DNA from: CAZUMJ01 sp964621605
GTDB lineage: Bacteria > Actinomycetota > Acidimicrobiia > Acidimicrobiales > Iamiaceae
NCBI GenBank assembly: GCA_964621605.1
Contig: CAZUMJ010000071.1
Location: 1-5,627 of the forward strand
Direction of reading: 5' to 3'
Length of the DNA stretch: 5,627 bases
Shown: piece by piece, positions 1 through 5,627 of the stretch
Position numbering within the stretch: the stretch's first letter is position 1
How the letters are laid out: every line of letters begins with the position of its first letter
Notes under the pieces: model-generated
What the model was told of the DNA's origin: nothing
What the model saw: the letters and a program-made list of their open reading frames with translations, nothing else
Database searches by the model: none
Program-made: the position numbers and the translations under genes

Positions 1-1168
1 GCGGACCTGCGTCACCTGTCGAGCTTCCGGGTTCGCACCCGCGACGGCGACCGAAGTAGGTGAAGTGCTGGCCGGCCCGGACGCCGTCCTTGTCGGTTGC
101 CTGCGCGGTGATGTGCACCGTGTCGCCTGGCAGCGACGGGTTCTGGGCGGAGCTCATGCTCACGGTCACCGGGAACACGAAGCGCAAGGTGACCTTCCCC
201 TGCACCGAGGCGCAAGGCGAATCGCCGTTGCAGCGCATCGTGTACTGGTCGCCGGCGTAGCCAAAGGCCCCGCGGACCCAGGTGCTCCCGCCACCGCCAC
301 CTCCGCCACCAACGCAGCCGGTGGCGGCACCTGCCCCTGCTTCGCCGCCTCGATAGCCGCCTCCACCACCGCCACCGACGACATTCATACCTGCACCACC
401 GGAGCCGTCGGCCGAGGTCTCGCCGTGCACCGGGTGCAGCACGGGGTTTGAACCGCCCAGCCCATTTCCTCCGCTCGCCGAACCTCCGCTGCCGCCGGAC
501 TCCCCGCTCCCACCGTTGACCACGGTCGTGCTCGCTGCGTCGCTGACGTCACCACCGTCGCCGCCGAGAAGGTTGCCCGTCGGGATCGACACGCAGTTGC
601 GGACACCGCCGCCGCCACCACCGCCGACCACCATGCGCAGGGTCGACAACGTCGTCTCGTCACAGGTGGCCGACCCGATGCACACGCCCGTCGAGCCCCC
701 ACCGGCCCCACCCGATGCACCGCCTTCGAATGCGGACGTGTTCCCGATGCCTGCACCTCCGCCGTCAGACCAACCGGGCGTGGGTGTGGCATTCGGGGCA
801 GCGGACCCGTCTGCGCCCTTGCAGCCGACCACAACCGACATGGTGGTGCCGCCCGCGACAGGGAACGTCGCCTGCTCACGCGGTGAACCGCCACCTTGCC
901 CGCCTGATGCGCCGGCCTGGCTGCCGCCATTGCCGCCACCGCCGCCGAACGCCTCCACCGCGACCGCAACCGCGTTCGCGGGTGCGACCAGGGTCTCGGT
1001 CACGCCGCAACTGTCGGACATCCAGATGTCGCCGCCATCGGTCCAGCTCGCATCGGCAGGGCGCGGAGCACGACCGAAAAACAAGATGCCCACCAAGAGC
1101 AACGAGATGCTCGTGGAGATGGCACGACCGAGATGCGCACGTCGCGTTCGGGTTGAGCGGGAGGACAC
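1..1168 (-). CDS. Exported glycine-rich surface protein, C-terminus beyond the window
   Basis: A minus-strand frame runs from a GTG at 1168-1166 to the window edge with no stop (389 codons). The GTG is chosen because GGAG lies 6 nt upstream and a signal peptide follows at once: an Arg-rich start (SSRSTRTRR), a hydrophobic core at about residues 17-32 (SISLLLVGILFFG) and a likely cleavage after PADA (about 40). Residues about 57-75 (ETLVAPANAVAVAVEAFGGG) match the opening of bacterial Gly-rich domains (consensus like TFTVPAGVTSVTVEAWGGGG). Glycine runs follow to about residue 300, ending GGGGGGGSTWVRG. Nine cysteines suggest disulfides outside the cell. From about residue 333, VTVSMSSAQNPSLPGDTVHI resembles the first strands of a bacterial Ig-like domain, so more such domains may follow. 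The last 15 or so codons at the edge fit this less well and could hide a frameshift. An adhesive or wall-associated role is an inference; no enzymatic motif is seen. Confidence 0.82.
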   Translation of the reverse strand, partial: MSSRSTRTRRAHLGRAISTSISLLLVGILFFGRAPRPADASWTDGGDIWMSDSCGVTETLVAPANAVAVAVEAFGGGGGNGGSQAGASGGQGGGSPREQATFPVAGGTTMSVVVGCKGADGSAAPNATPTPGWSDGGGAGIGNTSAFEGGASGGAGGGSTGVCIGSATCDETTLSTLRMVVGGGGGGGVRNCVSIPTGNLLGGDGGDVSDAASTTVVNGGSGESGGSGGSASGGNGLGGSNPVLHPVHGETSADGSGGAGMNVVGGGGGGGYRGGEAGAGAATGCVGGGGGGGGSTWVRGAFGYAGDQYTMRCNGDSPCASVQGKVTLRFVFPVTVSMSSAQNPSLPGDTVHITAQATDKDGVRAGQHFTYFGRRRGCEPGSSTGDAGP

Positions 1169-1174
1169 GGCGAT

Positions 1175-1178
1175 CTCC
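1175..1178 (-). promoter_or_regulatory. Ribosome binding site (GGAG) that decides the GTG start
   Basis: GGAG on the minus strand lies 6 nt before the GTG at 1168. No ATG occurs in this frame between the preceding in-frame stop (about 1226) and the signal-peptide core, so this site and the signal peptide together fix the start. Confidence 0.6.
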
Positions 1179-1189
1179 AGGTTGGAGCG

Positions 1190-1205
1190 AGGGGCAAGAC
1201 CCCCT
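1190..1205 (-). other. Small hairpin in the leader of the glycine-rich gene
   Basis: AGGGG and CCCCT form a perfect 5-bp stem around a 6-nt loop, 12 nt upstream of the GGAG site. There is no T-run after it, so it is not a standard terminator. It could be a leader structure affecting translation, or chance in G/C-rich DNA. Confidence 0.2.
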
Positions 1206-1297
1206 ACAGCCGACCAGGGCCCGCGTCACACGTCATGGGGAAGAGGTACTCACCCAATAGGCACATATCGATGGGTGCCATGTGTTTTCCGGTCGTT

Positions 1298-3973
1298 TCA
1301 TGCCGAGTCGTCTGCCAGCACCTGGCGCAGCTCGCCACGACCGCTGATGCCGGCCTTCATGTAGACGCGGCTCAGGTGGTTGTCGACCGTCCGGGGCGCG
1401 ATGCCAAGGCGCGTGGCGATCTCACGGCTCGACAAGCGCCCCGCTGCAAGTCGGGCCACCTCGAGTTCGCGATCCGTGAGCTCGGCGAGCGCAGGCACGT
1501 CCGCCAACAGCGGCGTGCTCGCGCCCTCACATGCACGCAGTCGTGCCTGGGCAGCCTCGGCCACACGCGCGGCCTCGCGCTTTTCTCCCCTGCGCCGTAG
1601 CGCTGCGGCGACGCGAGCGGTGAGCTCGGCCGCCTCGAGGTTCATTCCCCGCGCGTGGCATGCCTCGGCGACGACGAGTGCCTCGGCGACCTCGTTTGGG
1701 CTGCGGACGGCACGCACGAAGCGCACCTGCCAGGTGATGAGCTCTCCTTGCAGGTCGGGCGCGATCGCCTCCAGCTCCGCCAACGCGTCAGCAGCGCCAC
1801 CGTTGCGTGCCAGCGCGACGAGCAGGTGCGACGCACCGAGAAGATCACCGACGTCGCGGGCGGCGCGTGCTCCCGTGAGGAATCGGTCGCGGGCAACGTC
1901 GGGCTTACCGTCCACCACGTCGAACCAACCAAGCGCCTCGGTACGCCACGAAGCGTTCAGCCCCGGCCCGAAGGCGAGGAGATCCGCCGAGCGGGCGAGA
2001 TGCCGCTGCGCCGCTCCGGCCCGTCCCTGCAACGCAGCGCACAGCGCCATTCCCGCATGACACCAGGCCGCCGCATCGGTGCGGCGACTCTCCTGGAAGA
2101 TGCTGCTCGCGACTGCGAAGTGCCCGGCGGCCCGGTCGAATCTGGCCTGCCGCACGGCCGCACGTCCTGAGAAGTAGCTCACCCATGCAAACGCATAGCG
2201 AGGCTCGGCGTCCTGGGTGAGCTGACGACCGAGCTCGAGCAGTGGCTCGGCCTCGGCCAGCTGACCCGCTCCGAGCATGGCGAACAACGTCACCAGGTGG
2301 TGGACCCCCGGCTCGGACATCGGCCCTTCGTGCCAGATCGCTTCGTGGATGGGGAGCGCACGCGTCGCGACCGCGGTGGCGTCCGACGAACGACCCGCGT
2401 GCACGAGCGCGAGCCCGGCGGTGTAAGACGCCGCGACGAACGCCCGGTCGCCGTAGACCGAGACATCGAGGAGCGGCTCAACCTCCGCCAATGCTTTGGC
2501 GACGTCGCCGTCCAGCAGAACCTCCATCGCGCGGTGCGCGGTCAGCTCCGCCCGCCACTGCTTGTCGCTGAGGCGAGCCTCCGCTGCCCGGTACAGCGCT
2601 GCACTCCCGGCACGATCGCCGAGGCCCCGGCTGCGGATCTCGGCACGCGTCAGCGTCAGCAGCGCGAGCTCGCGCTCGGACGCGACGAAGCGCTCGGTCT
2701 CGGCCAACGTCCGTTCCGCGGCTTCGCAGTTGCCCAGCTGCCCTTGGGCGAATCCCAGGAGATGACCGGCGTCGAACGAGCGCTCGAGCTTCCACGCCGC
2801 GCCTGCCAACTCGCCGCATCTGCCGTATTCGCCAGTGCTGAAGGCCCCCTTGGCGGCCTCCAACAGCCGATCGGCAAAGACCGGGAGGCCCGCTCGGTGT
2901 CGCCAGGTCGCGACGAGCACCGGGTTGCCCCCGAGGCGTTCGAGTGCTTCGGCCGCTTGGAGGTACACGCGTCGGCGCTGTCGTTCACCGACACGGGCGA
3001 GGACAGCCTCGGCATAGGTGGGCTGGGCGGCCCGCACCACATAGCCGTTGTCGGCCGGCGACCCACTCGGAACGATGGGGGTGGCCAGCGCCTCTGCGGG
3101 ACGCTCCAGCACGACGAGGCCGGCGTGCTCCAGGCGGTCGAGCGAGCGCGCGCTCCACACCTCCTCCACCACCTCGAGTGGCAGTGGCTCGCAGAGCACC
3201 ACCGCGGTCAAGAGCTCGCGGTCGCGCGTCGGCATCCGGTCGAGGCTCCCCTGCACCAGCGTCAGGAGGCTGGGTGGCACGACGAGCGGCCCCACCAGCT
3301 CCCAGTCGCCGTCGTGACGCTCCAGGTCACCGGCGGCGACCGCCGCCCGCGCCCGCTCGAGGACCTCGAAGGGGCGCCTCGCGCTGACGTCGAGGAGTTG
3401 ATCCAGTGCCCACGGCGACACAGCCCCGCCGAGCTCGGTGGTCAGCAGCTGCGCGAACACCGAACGATCGAGCGGGTCCACCGCTATGTGCGTGAGGGCA
3501 CGCTCCTTCCACAGGGCGATGACGGCATCGGAGGGCACCTCGCCACGCCGGAGCGTGAGGACCCACGCGATCGACATGGATGCCGAGACGTCGAGCATCA
3601 GGGCCGCTGAGGCGTCGTCGAGCAGGTGCACGTCGTCCACGAGCACGACGAGACGCCGATCACGAGCGAGCTCACCCAACCGCTCACGTACGGCCGCGTA
3701 GGTGTTGTCGTGCAGCGACGGTTCACCGATGAGTTGCACGAACGCACCGAGCTGCACAGATCGAGCGGCGCTCGTCGCGATGACGTGGGCAACCTCACAT
3801 CCGCGCGCCTGCGCGGCACGCAACGCGTGACGCGCGATCGCGGTCTTGCCGATGCCCTCGAGGCCCTCCAGGACGCACCCGACGGCGTCGGGTCCGCGCA
3901 GGGCGCGCTCGACGAGCTTCAGTTCCGCTGCTCGGCCCAGCAGCGGCGCCAGGCGCGCGACGGACCCTGTCAT
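1298..3973 (-). CDS. Large ATP-binding LuxR-family transcriptional regulator (LAL/MalT-like)
   Basis: An 891-residue cytoplasmic STAND-type regulator. The N-terminus LLGRAAEL (11-18) is the usual opening of this class. Walker A is GLEGIGKT (37-44). Walker B is LVVLVDD (108-114), followed by VHLLDD. A sensor-like strand WVLTLRRGE lies at 137-145. VDPLDRSVFAQLL (about 165-177) and VPPSLLTLVQGSLDRMP (about 232-248) match the conserved links to the winged-helix part. Residues about 300-820 are Ala/Leu/Arg-rich, helical and TPR-like, the usual site for sensing an inducer or partner. The C-terminus carries a LuxR helix-turn-helix (about 831-885: LTDRELEVARLAAG, SSREIATRLGIAPRTVDNHL). By family knowledge, ATP and inducer binding drive oligomerisation and promoter activation; the inducer is unknown. 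The usual GGNP motif is degenerate here (ARRP, about 199-202). A GTG at 4042 would add 23 residues, but ATG 3973 gives the normal family N-terminus and lies downstream of a candidate promoter; neither start has a strong Shine-Dalgarno. The target may be the next gene downstream. Confidence 0.95.
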   Translation of the reverse strand: MTGSVARLAPLLGRAAELKLVERALRGPDAVGCVLEGLEGIGKTAIARHALRAAQARGCEVAHVIATSAARSVQLGAFVQLIGEPSLHDNTYAAVRERLGELARDRRLVVLVDDVHLLDDASAALMLDVSASMSIAWVLTLRRGEVPSDAVIALWKERALTHIAVDPLDRSVFAQLLTTELGGAVSPWALDQLLDVSARRPFEVLERARAAVAAGDLERHDGDWELVGPLVVPPSLLTLVQGSLDRMPTRDRELLTAVVLCEPLPLEVVEEVWSARSLDRLEHAGLVVLERPAEALATPIVPSGSPADNGYVVRAAQPTYAEAVLARVGERQRRRVYLQAAEALERLGGNPVLVATWRHRAGLPVFADRLLEAAKGAFSTGEYGRCGELAGAAWKLERSFDAGHLLGFAQGQLGNCEAAERTLAETERFVASERELALLTLTRAEIRSRGLGDRAGSAALYRAAEARLSDKQWRAELTAHRAMEVLLDGDVAKALAEVEPLLDVSVYGDRAFVAASYTAGLALVHAGRSSDATAVATRALPIHEAIWHEGPMSEPGVHHLVTLFAMLGAGQLAEAEPLLELGRQLTQDAEPRYAFAWVSYFSGRAAVRQARFDRAAGHFAVASSIFQESRRTDAAAWCHAGMALCAALQGRAGAAQRHLARSADLLAFGPGLNASWRTEALGWFDVVDGKPDVARDRFLTGARAARDVGDLLGASHLLVALARNGGAADALAELEAIAPDLQGELITWQVRFVRAVRSPNEVAEALVVAEACHARGMNLEAAELTARVAAALRRRGEKREAARVAEAAQARLRACEGASTPLLADVPALAELTDRELEVARLAAGRLSSREIATRLGIAPRTVDNHLSRVYMKAGISGRGELRQVLADDSA

Positions 3974-3998
3974 CCGCCCGCCCCCCGTCGCTGTTCCA

Positions 3999-4010
3999 TG
4001 CAATGTTGCA
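3999..4010. promoter_or_regulatory. Operator-like dyad TGCAA-N2-TTGCA
   Basis: The 12-mer TGCAATGTTGCA has perfect 5-bp arms and touches the downstream edge of the candidate -10, over the predicted transcription start. That placement would suit a repressor site controlling the LuxR gene. The binding protein is not in the window; a single copy of this size could also arise by chance. Confidence 0.3.
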
Positions 4011-4038
4011 GGATACTGACCTTGCGCACCGTGGTCGG
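4010..4038 (-). promoter_or_regulatory. Candidate sigma-70-type promoter of the LuxR regulator
   Basis: On the minus strand, CCGACC (4033-4038) and TATCCT (4010-4015) are separated by exactly 17 nt. The -10 fits the actinobacterial TAnnnT pattern; the -35 matches only the GAC core of TTGACA. Transcription would start near 4003, about 30 nt before the ATG at 3973 and inside the longer GTG version, which favours the shorter protein. Confidence 0.35.
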
Positions 4039-4136
4039 GCACCTACCCCCACGACGCCGCGCACGCTTCGCCCCGAGCGCCGGCGAGCGTCCACGCCGGC
4101 TTCGACGTCGGCGTCGGCATGGGCGGTCGACTCACC

Positions 4137-4283
4137 TCACGGTATTCCCGTCACCACTTGAACTGGCCAGCCCTCACCAAAGACTTCACGCGGGTCTACT
4201 CCCGCTGTCGCGATGACCGGTTGAACTCGCCGGGTGCAGCGCATCTCCGCACCGCCGCGCTCATCGGTCACTACTCTCAACAT
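4137..4283 (-). CDS. Possible small hypothetical protein, 48 aa
   Basis: ATG at 4283 is preceded by a strong purine-rich site (GAGGAAGGAA, 5 nt spacing) and opens MLRVVTDERGGAEMRC, ending WPVQVVTGIP. I do not recognise it. It has no signal peptide or membrane segment. Just upstream, GGGGTTGTAGCCCC (near 4302-4315) can fold as a small hairpin. It lies between the IS3-like stub and the regulator gene, so it may be a real small gene, a leader, or a piece of a mobile element. The good ribosome site is the main argument for it. Confidence 0.3.
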   Translation of the reverse strand: MLRVVTDERGGAEMRCTRRVQPVIATAGVDPREVFGEGWPVQVVTGIP

Positions 4284-4388
4284 CGGCGTTCCTTCCTCGC
4301 CGGGGCTACAACCCCAGCGTTCAGTCATTTGGATCAACGAGGAAGGTACGTCGCGCTCTCGAGCGGGTGGCCGATCCACAGGTTCAGG

Positions 4389-4477
4389 TCATACCTCCGG
4401 CCGCCCCCGCTGCCTCTTATTCGTCGTTGACATGGACTCCTCCTATACGAGGTGTCCGCCAGACGGGGGGATACTCA
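4389..4477 (-). mobile_element. IS3-like left end with a truncated first ORF
   Basis: Reading leftward from 4477, the DNA begins TGAGTATCCCCCCGTC and goes on to GGACACC, the layout of many IS3-family left terminal repeats (TGA...CCCC...GGACACC). About 15 nt further, AGGAGG (4439-4444) sits 5 nt before ATG 4433, which opens a 14-codon frame MSTTNKRQRGRPEV then stop. Such a basic, PE-containing start resembles IS3 orfA N-termini, but the rest of orfA and all of orfB are missing. Family assignment rests on recalled consensus features only. Confidence 0.4.
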
Positions 4478-4564
4478 GGTGATCGCGTTGAGCCCGAAGG
4501 CCACGCCGGTGACGTTCACCCCCTCGATGCGCAACAGGCGCTTGAATGCAGTAGTGACGCGCAC
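4475..4564 (-). pseudogene. 5' fragment of an ISL3-type transposase gene
   Basis: A frame from GTG 4564 encodes 29 residues: VRVTTAFKRLLRIEGVNVTG then VAFGLNAIT and a stop. ISL3-family transposases typically begin M/VR(A/V)TTAFN(K/R)LL.LPG.SV..V.F, so this looks like the extreme N-terminus of one. GGGAGG lies about 10 nt upstream. The zinc-finger and DDE parts that should follow are absent. The stop codon TGA is the first three bases of the IS3-like end, so the gene appears to have been cut by that insertion. No matching continuation is seen elsewhere in the window. Confidence 0.55.
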
Positions 4565-4632
4565 GGGCGCGGGACCTCCCAGGAACCAGGACTAGAGACC
4601 CCGGAACCTTGGCCTCAGCCCGTGCGCGTCAC
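4554..4632. repeat. 15-bp perfect inverted repeat, 49-nt spacer
   Basis: GTGACGCGCACGGGC at 4554-4568 is the exact reverse complement of GCCCGTGCGCGTCAC at 4618-4632. The left arm covers the start codon region of the ISL3-type fragment (VRVT). The arms do not extend outward (a/g mismatch). The spacer contains two direct GGTTCC hexamers on the minus strand. It could be a transposon-related structure, a duplicated remnant in opposite orientation, or a long stem in RNA. Confidence 0.6.
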
Positions 4633-4703
4633 GCGGGCCCCCACCACCGCCCCCTCACCCAAGCACCACAACGCATCCCACCGAACACCCACCCACACCA
4701 GGG
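4569..4703. other. Strand-asymmetric C-rich stretch without a gene
   Basis: The plus strand is C-rich and poor in G (repeated CACC, CCCC and ACCC), so the minus strand carries GGGTGAGGGGGCGGTGGTGGGGG-like runs around 4636-4661. This is unlike the balanced G/C use of the two main genes. Only three runs of three or more G are close together, so a stable quadruplex is not assured. No coding signal is seen. Confidence 0.3.
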
Positions 4704-5159
4704 TCAGGAGAGCCCCGATTCTGGTGGCCGAAGGAGGTCCTCTGCAGCCTCGCGTCTCACCTGGAGCTCAAGGTATTCCCCCCGCGCCATCTCCACGCGT
4801 AGCGTCCTCCAAGCACCCCCACCGGAGTAGGGAGACGTGAGCCCACTGATCGCAACTGAACTCACTGACCCCTGAGGAATGATGCGACCGCGCATCCACC
4901 TCCGACGACAGGGTGCCGTGCTAATTGTGCCGTTCGAGAATGCCACCAAGAAGCGTTGTGAAACGAGCAAGCCCCAGCGGTCCCAAGCAGATATCTGTCC
5001 GCGAACCTCGGAGTAGTACAGCTGATAACGAGCAAGTCGCCAGACTACTGGTGCACAACCGAACGAACCTACCGGGAAGTGATCAATGCGTAGGCGGGCG
5101 GGAATCCATGCCATGCGATGGTCACCATTGGATCGGTCGCTGTCCGCGTCCATATACAT
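4704..5159 (-). CDS. Uncertain hypothetical ORF, up to 151 aa
   Basis: An open frame of 151 codons; a shorter 63-codon version could begin at ATG 4895, with GGAGG only 3 nt before it. The last 50 or so residues (GGGAWRTLRVEMARGEYLEL then QVRREAAEDLL) look like folded protein and have moderately G/C-rich third positions. The first 80 residues do not show clear coding bias. I do not recognise a family. It may be the 3' part of a degraded gene. No signal peptide or membrane helix is evident. Confidence 0.25.
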   Translation of the reverse strand: MYMDADSDRSNGDHRMAWIPARLRIDHFPVGSFGCAPVVWRLARYQLYYSEVRGQISAWDRWGLLVSQRFLVAFSNGTISTAPCRRRWMRGRIIPQGSVSSVAISGLTSPYSGGGAWRTLRVEMARGEYLELQVRREAAEDLLRPPESGLS

Positions 5160-5176
5160 ACAGCACCCGCCTACGC
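5088..5176. repeat. 11-bp perfect inverted repeat, 67-nt spacer
   Basis: GCGTAGGCGGG (5088-5098) and CCCGCCTACGC (5166-5176) are exact reverse complements. The spacer also holds the small dyad ATGGTCACCAT (5118-5128). This could be a remnant of element ends or chance; no transposase lies between the arms. Confidence 0.4.
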
Positions 5177-5309
5177 TGGTGGTATACCGCAGTCGCGAGA
5201 GTTCGCTTTTGCGTCAGACGGAAGGATTTCGCAAGGAAAGGCCGGAGGAAATGCGGGGTCGCCGAAGGACCCAAGCAAACCAAGCCACACCGATACGATT
5301 CGATCTGCA

Positions 5310-5325
5310 AGGGTGGGACCACCCT
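5310..5325. repeat. 16-bp dyad AGGGTGG-GA-CCACCCT
   Basis: Perfect 7-bp arms around a 2-nt centre; as RNA it would fold as a 6-bp stem with a GGAC tetraloop. The following sequence (gcccttctcgc) is not a T-run, so it is not a typical terminator. It could be a protein site or the remains of a terminator. Confidence 0.35.
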
Positions 5326-5425
5326 GCCCTTCTCGCAGACGCGGTACCCAACCGTCGTCGGCCCACGCGTGAATACGTGAAAGCGCTGAATACACCTCCG
5401 GGCCGGTCGGACAAGCCTGAGCAGA

Positions 5426-5462
5426 CAGGCCGTGCTCGCCAACTTTCAGGCCGTTGCTCGCC
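5426..5462. repeat. Imperfect tandem repeat CAGGCCGT(T)GCTCGCC
   Basis: CAGGCCGTGCTCGCC (5426-5440) and CAGGCCGTTGCTCGCC (5447-5462) differ by one inserted T and are joined by AACTTT. On the minus strand the pattern is GGCGAGCA(A)CGGCCTG with AAAGTT between copies. A related motif (AAATTGGCCAACGTGCC) lies a little upstream on that strand near 5483-5499. Repeated TTGGC-type cores are a feature of some IS21-like ends. Confidence 0.5.
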
Positions 5463-5627
5463 GCTGTATCCCCGGGAGGGCACGTTGGCCAATTTACGTC
5501 ACACCCTAGATAAGGCTGGTCTGAGAGCTGCGGCATGAGGCACTGGATCGCTAGTGTCCAGCAGGAATGATGGGTAGCGAGTCGTTGGGATGACATCGGG
5601 GTGGTGGCGGGCCTGGTAGGCAACGGG

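Larger units (their letters stand above)
1169..1297 (-). other. 129-nt gap between regulator and glycine-rich gene
   Basis: Both flanking genes read leftward. The gap holds two weak overlapping inverted repeats just after the regulator stop (GGCAC 1260-1264 with GTGCC 1275-1279, and CACAT/ATGTG around them) and the 5-bp hairpin near 1200. I see no convincing -35/-10 pair and no T-tailed terminator, so read-through from the regulator gene is possible but not shown. Confidence 0.4.
5177..5627. other. Right-hand region without a convincing gene
   Basis: Several overlapping frames on both strands stay open, which argues for G/C-driven chance rather than coding. The best of them, plus strand ATG 5251 to a stop at 5538 (95 codons), has GGAGG only 2 nt before the ATG and no recognisable product. 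A minus-strand frame from 5623 to 5171 is similarly unremarkable. Short dyads and a tandem repeat are noted separately. I see no tRNA, rRNA or riboswitch. Confidence 0.4.

Noticed and set aside
285..970. Apparent trinucleotide repeats (CCACCGCC-like) suggesting a CRISPR or satellite
   Set aside because: They are glycine codon runs in a protein-coding domain, without regular unit length or spacers.
516..1364. 282-codon plus-strand ORF rich in proline runs
   Set aside because: It is the antisense shadow of the glycine-rich gene: glycine codons (GGN) on the minus strand read as proline/alanine-type codons on the plus strand. It has no domain logic, and the minus frame has a signal peptide and ribosome site.
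2297..3610. 437-codon plus-strand ORF opposite the regulator
   Set aside because: It is fully inside the LuxR regulator gene on the other strand, whose Walker and helix-turn-helix motifs are unmistakable.
3974..4042. N-terminal extension of the regulator from GTG 4042
   Set aside because: The extra 23 residues lack family similarity, the ATG at 3973 gives the normal LAL N-terminus, and the candidate promoter lies inside the extension.
4043..4120. 25-codon minus-strand ORF (MPTPTSKPAW...) ending just before GTG 4042
   Set aside because: It has no ribosome site that stands out, lies upstream of the predicted promoter and has G/C-rich composition in which short open frames are common.
5201..5290. 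Possible riboswitch (GGGTC...GACCC hairpin with AAGCAAACC nearby)
   Set aside because: The conserved cores of c-di-GMP, c-di-AMP and cobalamin riboswitches are not present.
5551..5577. GTGTCCAGCAGG as a possible partner for the IS3-like terminal repeat
   Set aside because: Only a few bases around GTGTCC match the end at 4451-4477; too short and divergent to call a terminal repeat pair.
5171..5623. 150-codon minus-strand ORF at the right edge
   Set aside because: Overlapping frames on both strands are also open here, no motif is recognisable, and its first part is rich in His, Cys and Pro in a way typical of non-coding translation.

Overview
The window reads as chromosomal DNA from a high-G+C bacterium, most likely an actinobacterium. 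The reasons are strong G/C bias at third codon positions in the two main genes, a GTG start, a very large LuxR-type ATPase regulator, and insertion-sequence fragments of types common in that phylum. No rRNA, tRNA or housekeeping gene is present, so this placement is an inference.

Left part (1-1168, minus strand): an exported glycine-rich surface protein whose C-terminus runs off the window. Its frame has no ATG near the 5' end. It is opened by a GTG with a GGAG ribosome binding site, and has a signal peptide, a long glycine-rich domain and the beginning of what looks like an Ig-like domain. A proline-rich open frame on the plus strand here is only its antisense shadow.

Middle part (1298-3973, minus strand): an 891-residue LuxR-family regulator of the large ATP-binding (LAL/MalT-like, STAND) class. 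It has an N-terminal AAA-type ATPase, a long helical middle and a C-terminal LuxR helix-turn-helix. A candidate promoter and a 12-bp dyad lie just upstream of the chosen ATG. The surface-protein gene follows it in the same direction after 129 bases, so the two may be co-regulated, although no clear promoter or terminator separates them.

Right part (about 4043-5627): about 1.6 kb with no convincing intact gene, many stops and less uniform codon use. It looks like a scrapyard of mobile DNA. It holds a 5' fragment of an ISL3-type transposase gene cut off exactly where an IS3-like left end (TGA...GGACACC) begins, followed by a stub of that element's first ORF. It also has a 15-bp perfect inverted repeat, an 11-bp inverted repeat, an imperfect tandem repeat reminiscent of a transposon end, and a few small ORFs of uncertain status.

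No complete novel system is visible. The best leads are the regulator/surface-protein pair, the operator-like dyad at the regulator promoter, and the nested IS debris.
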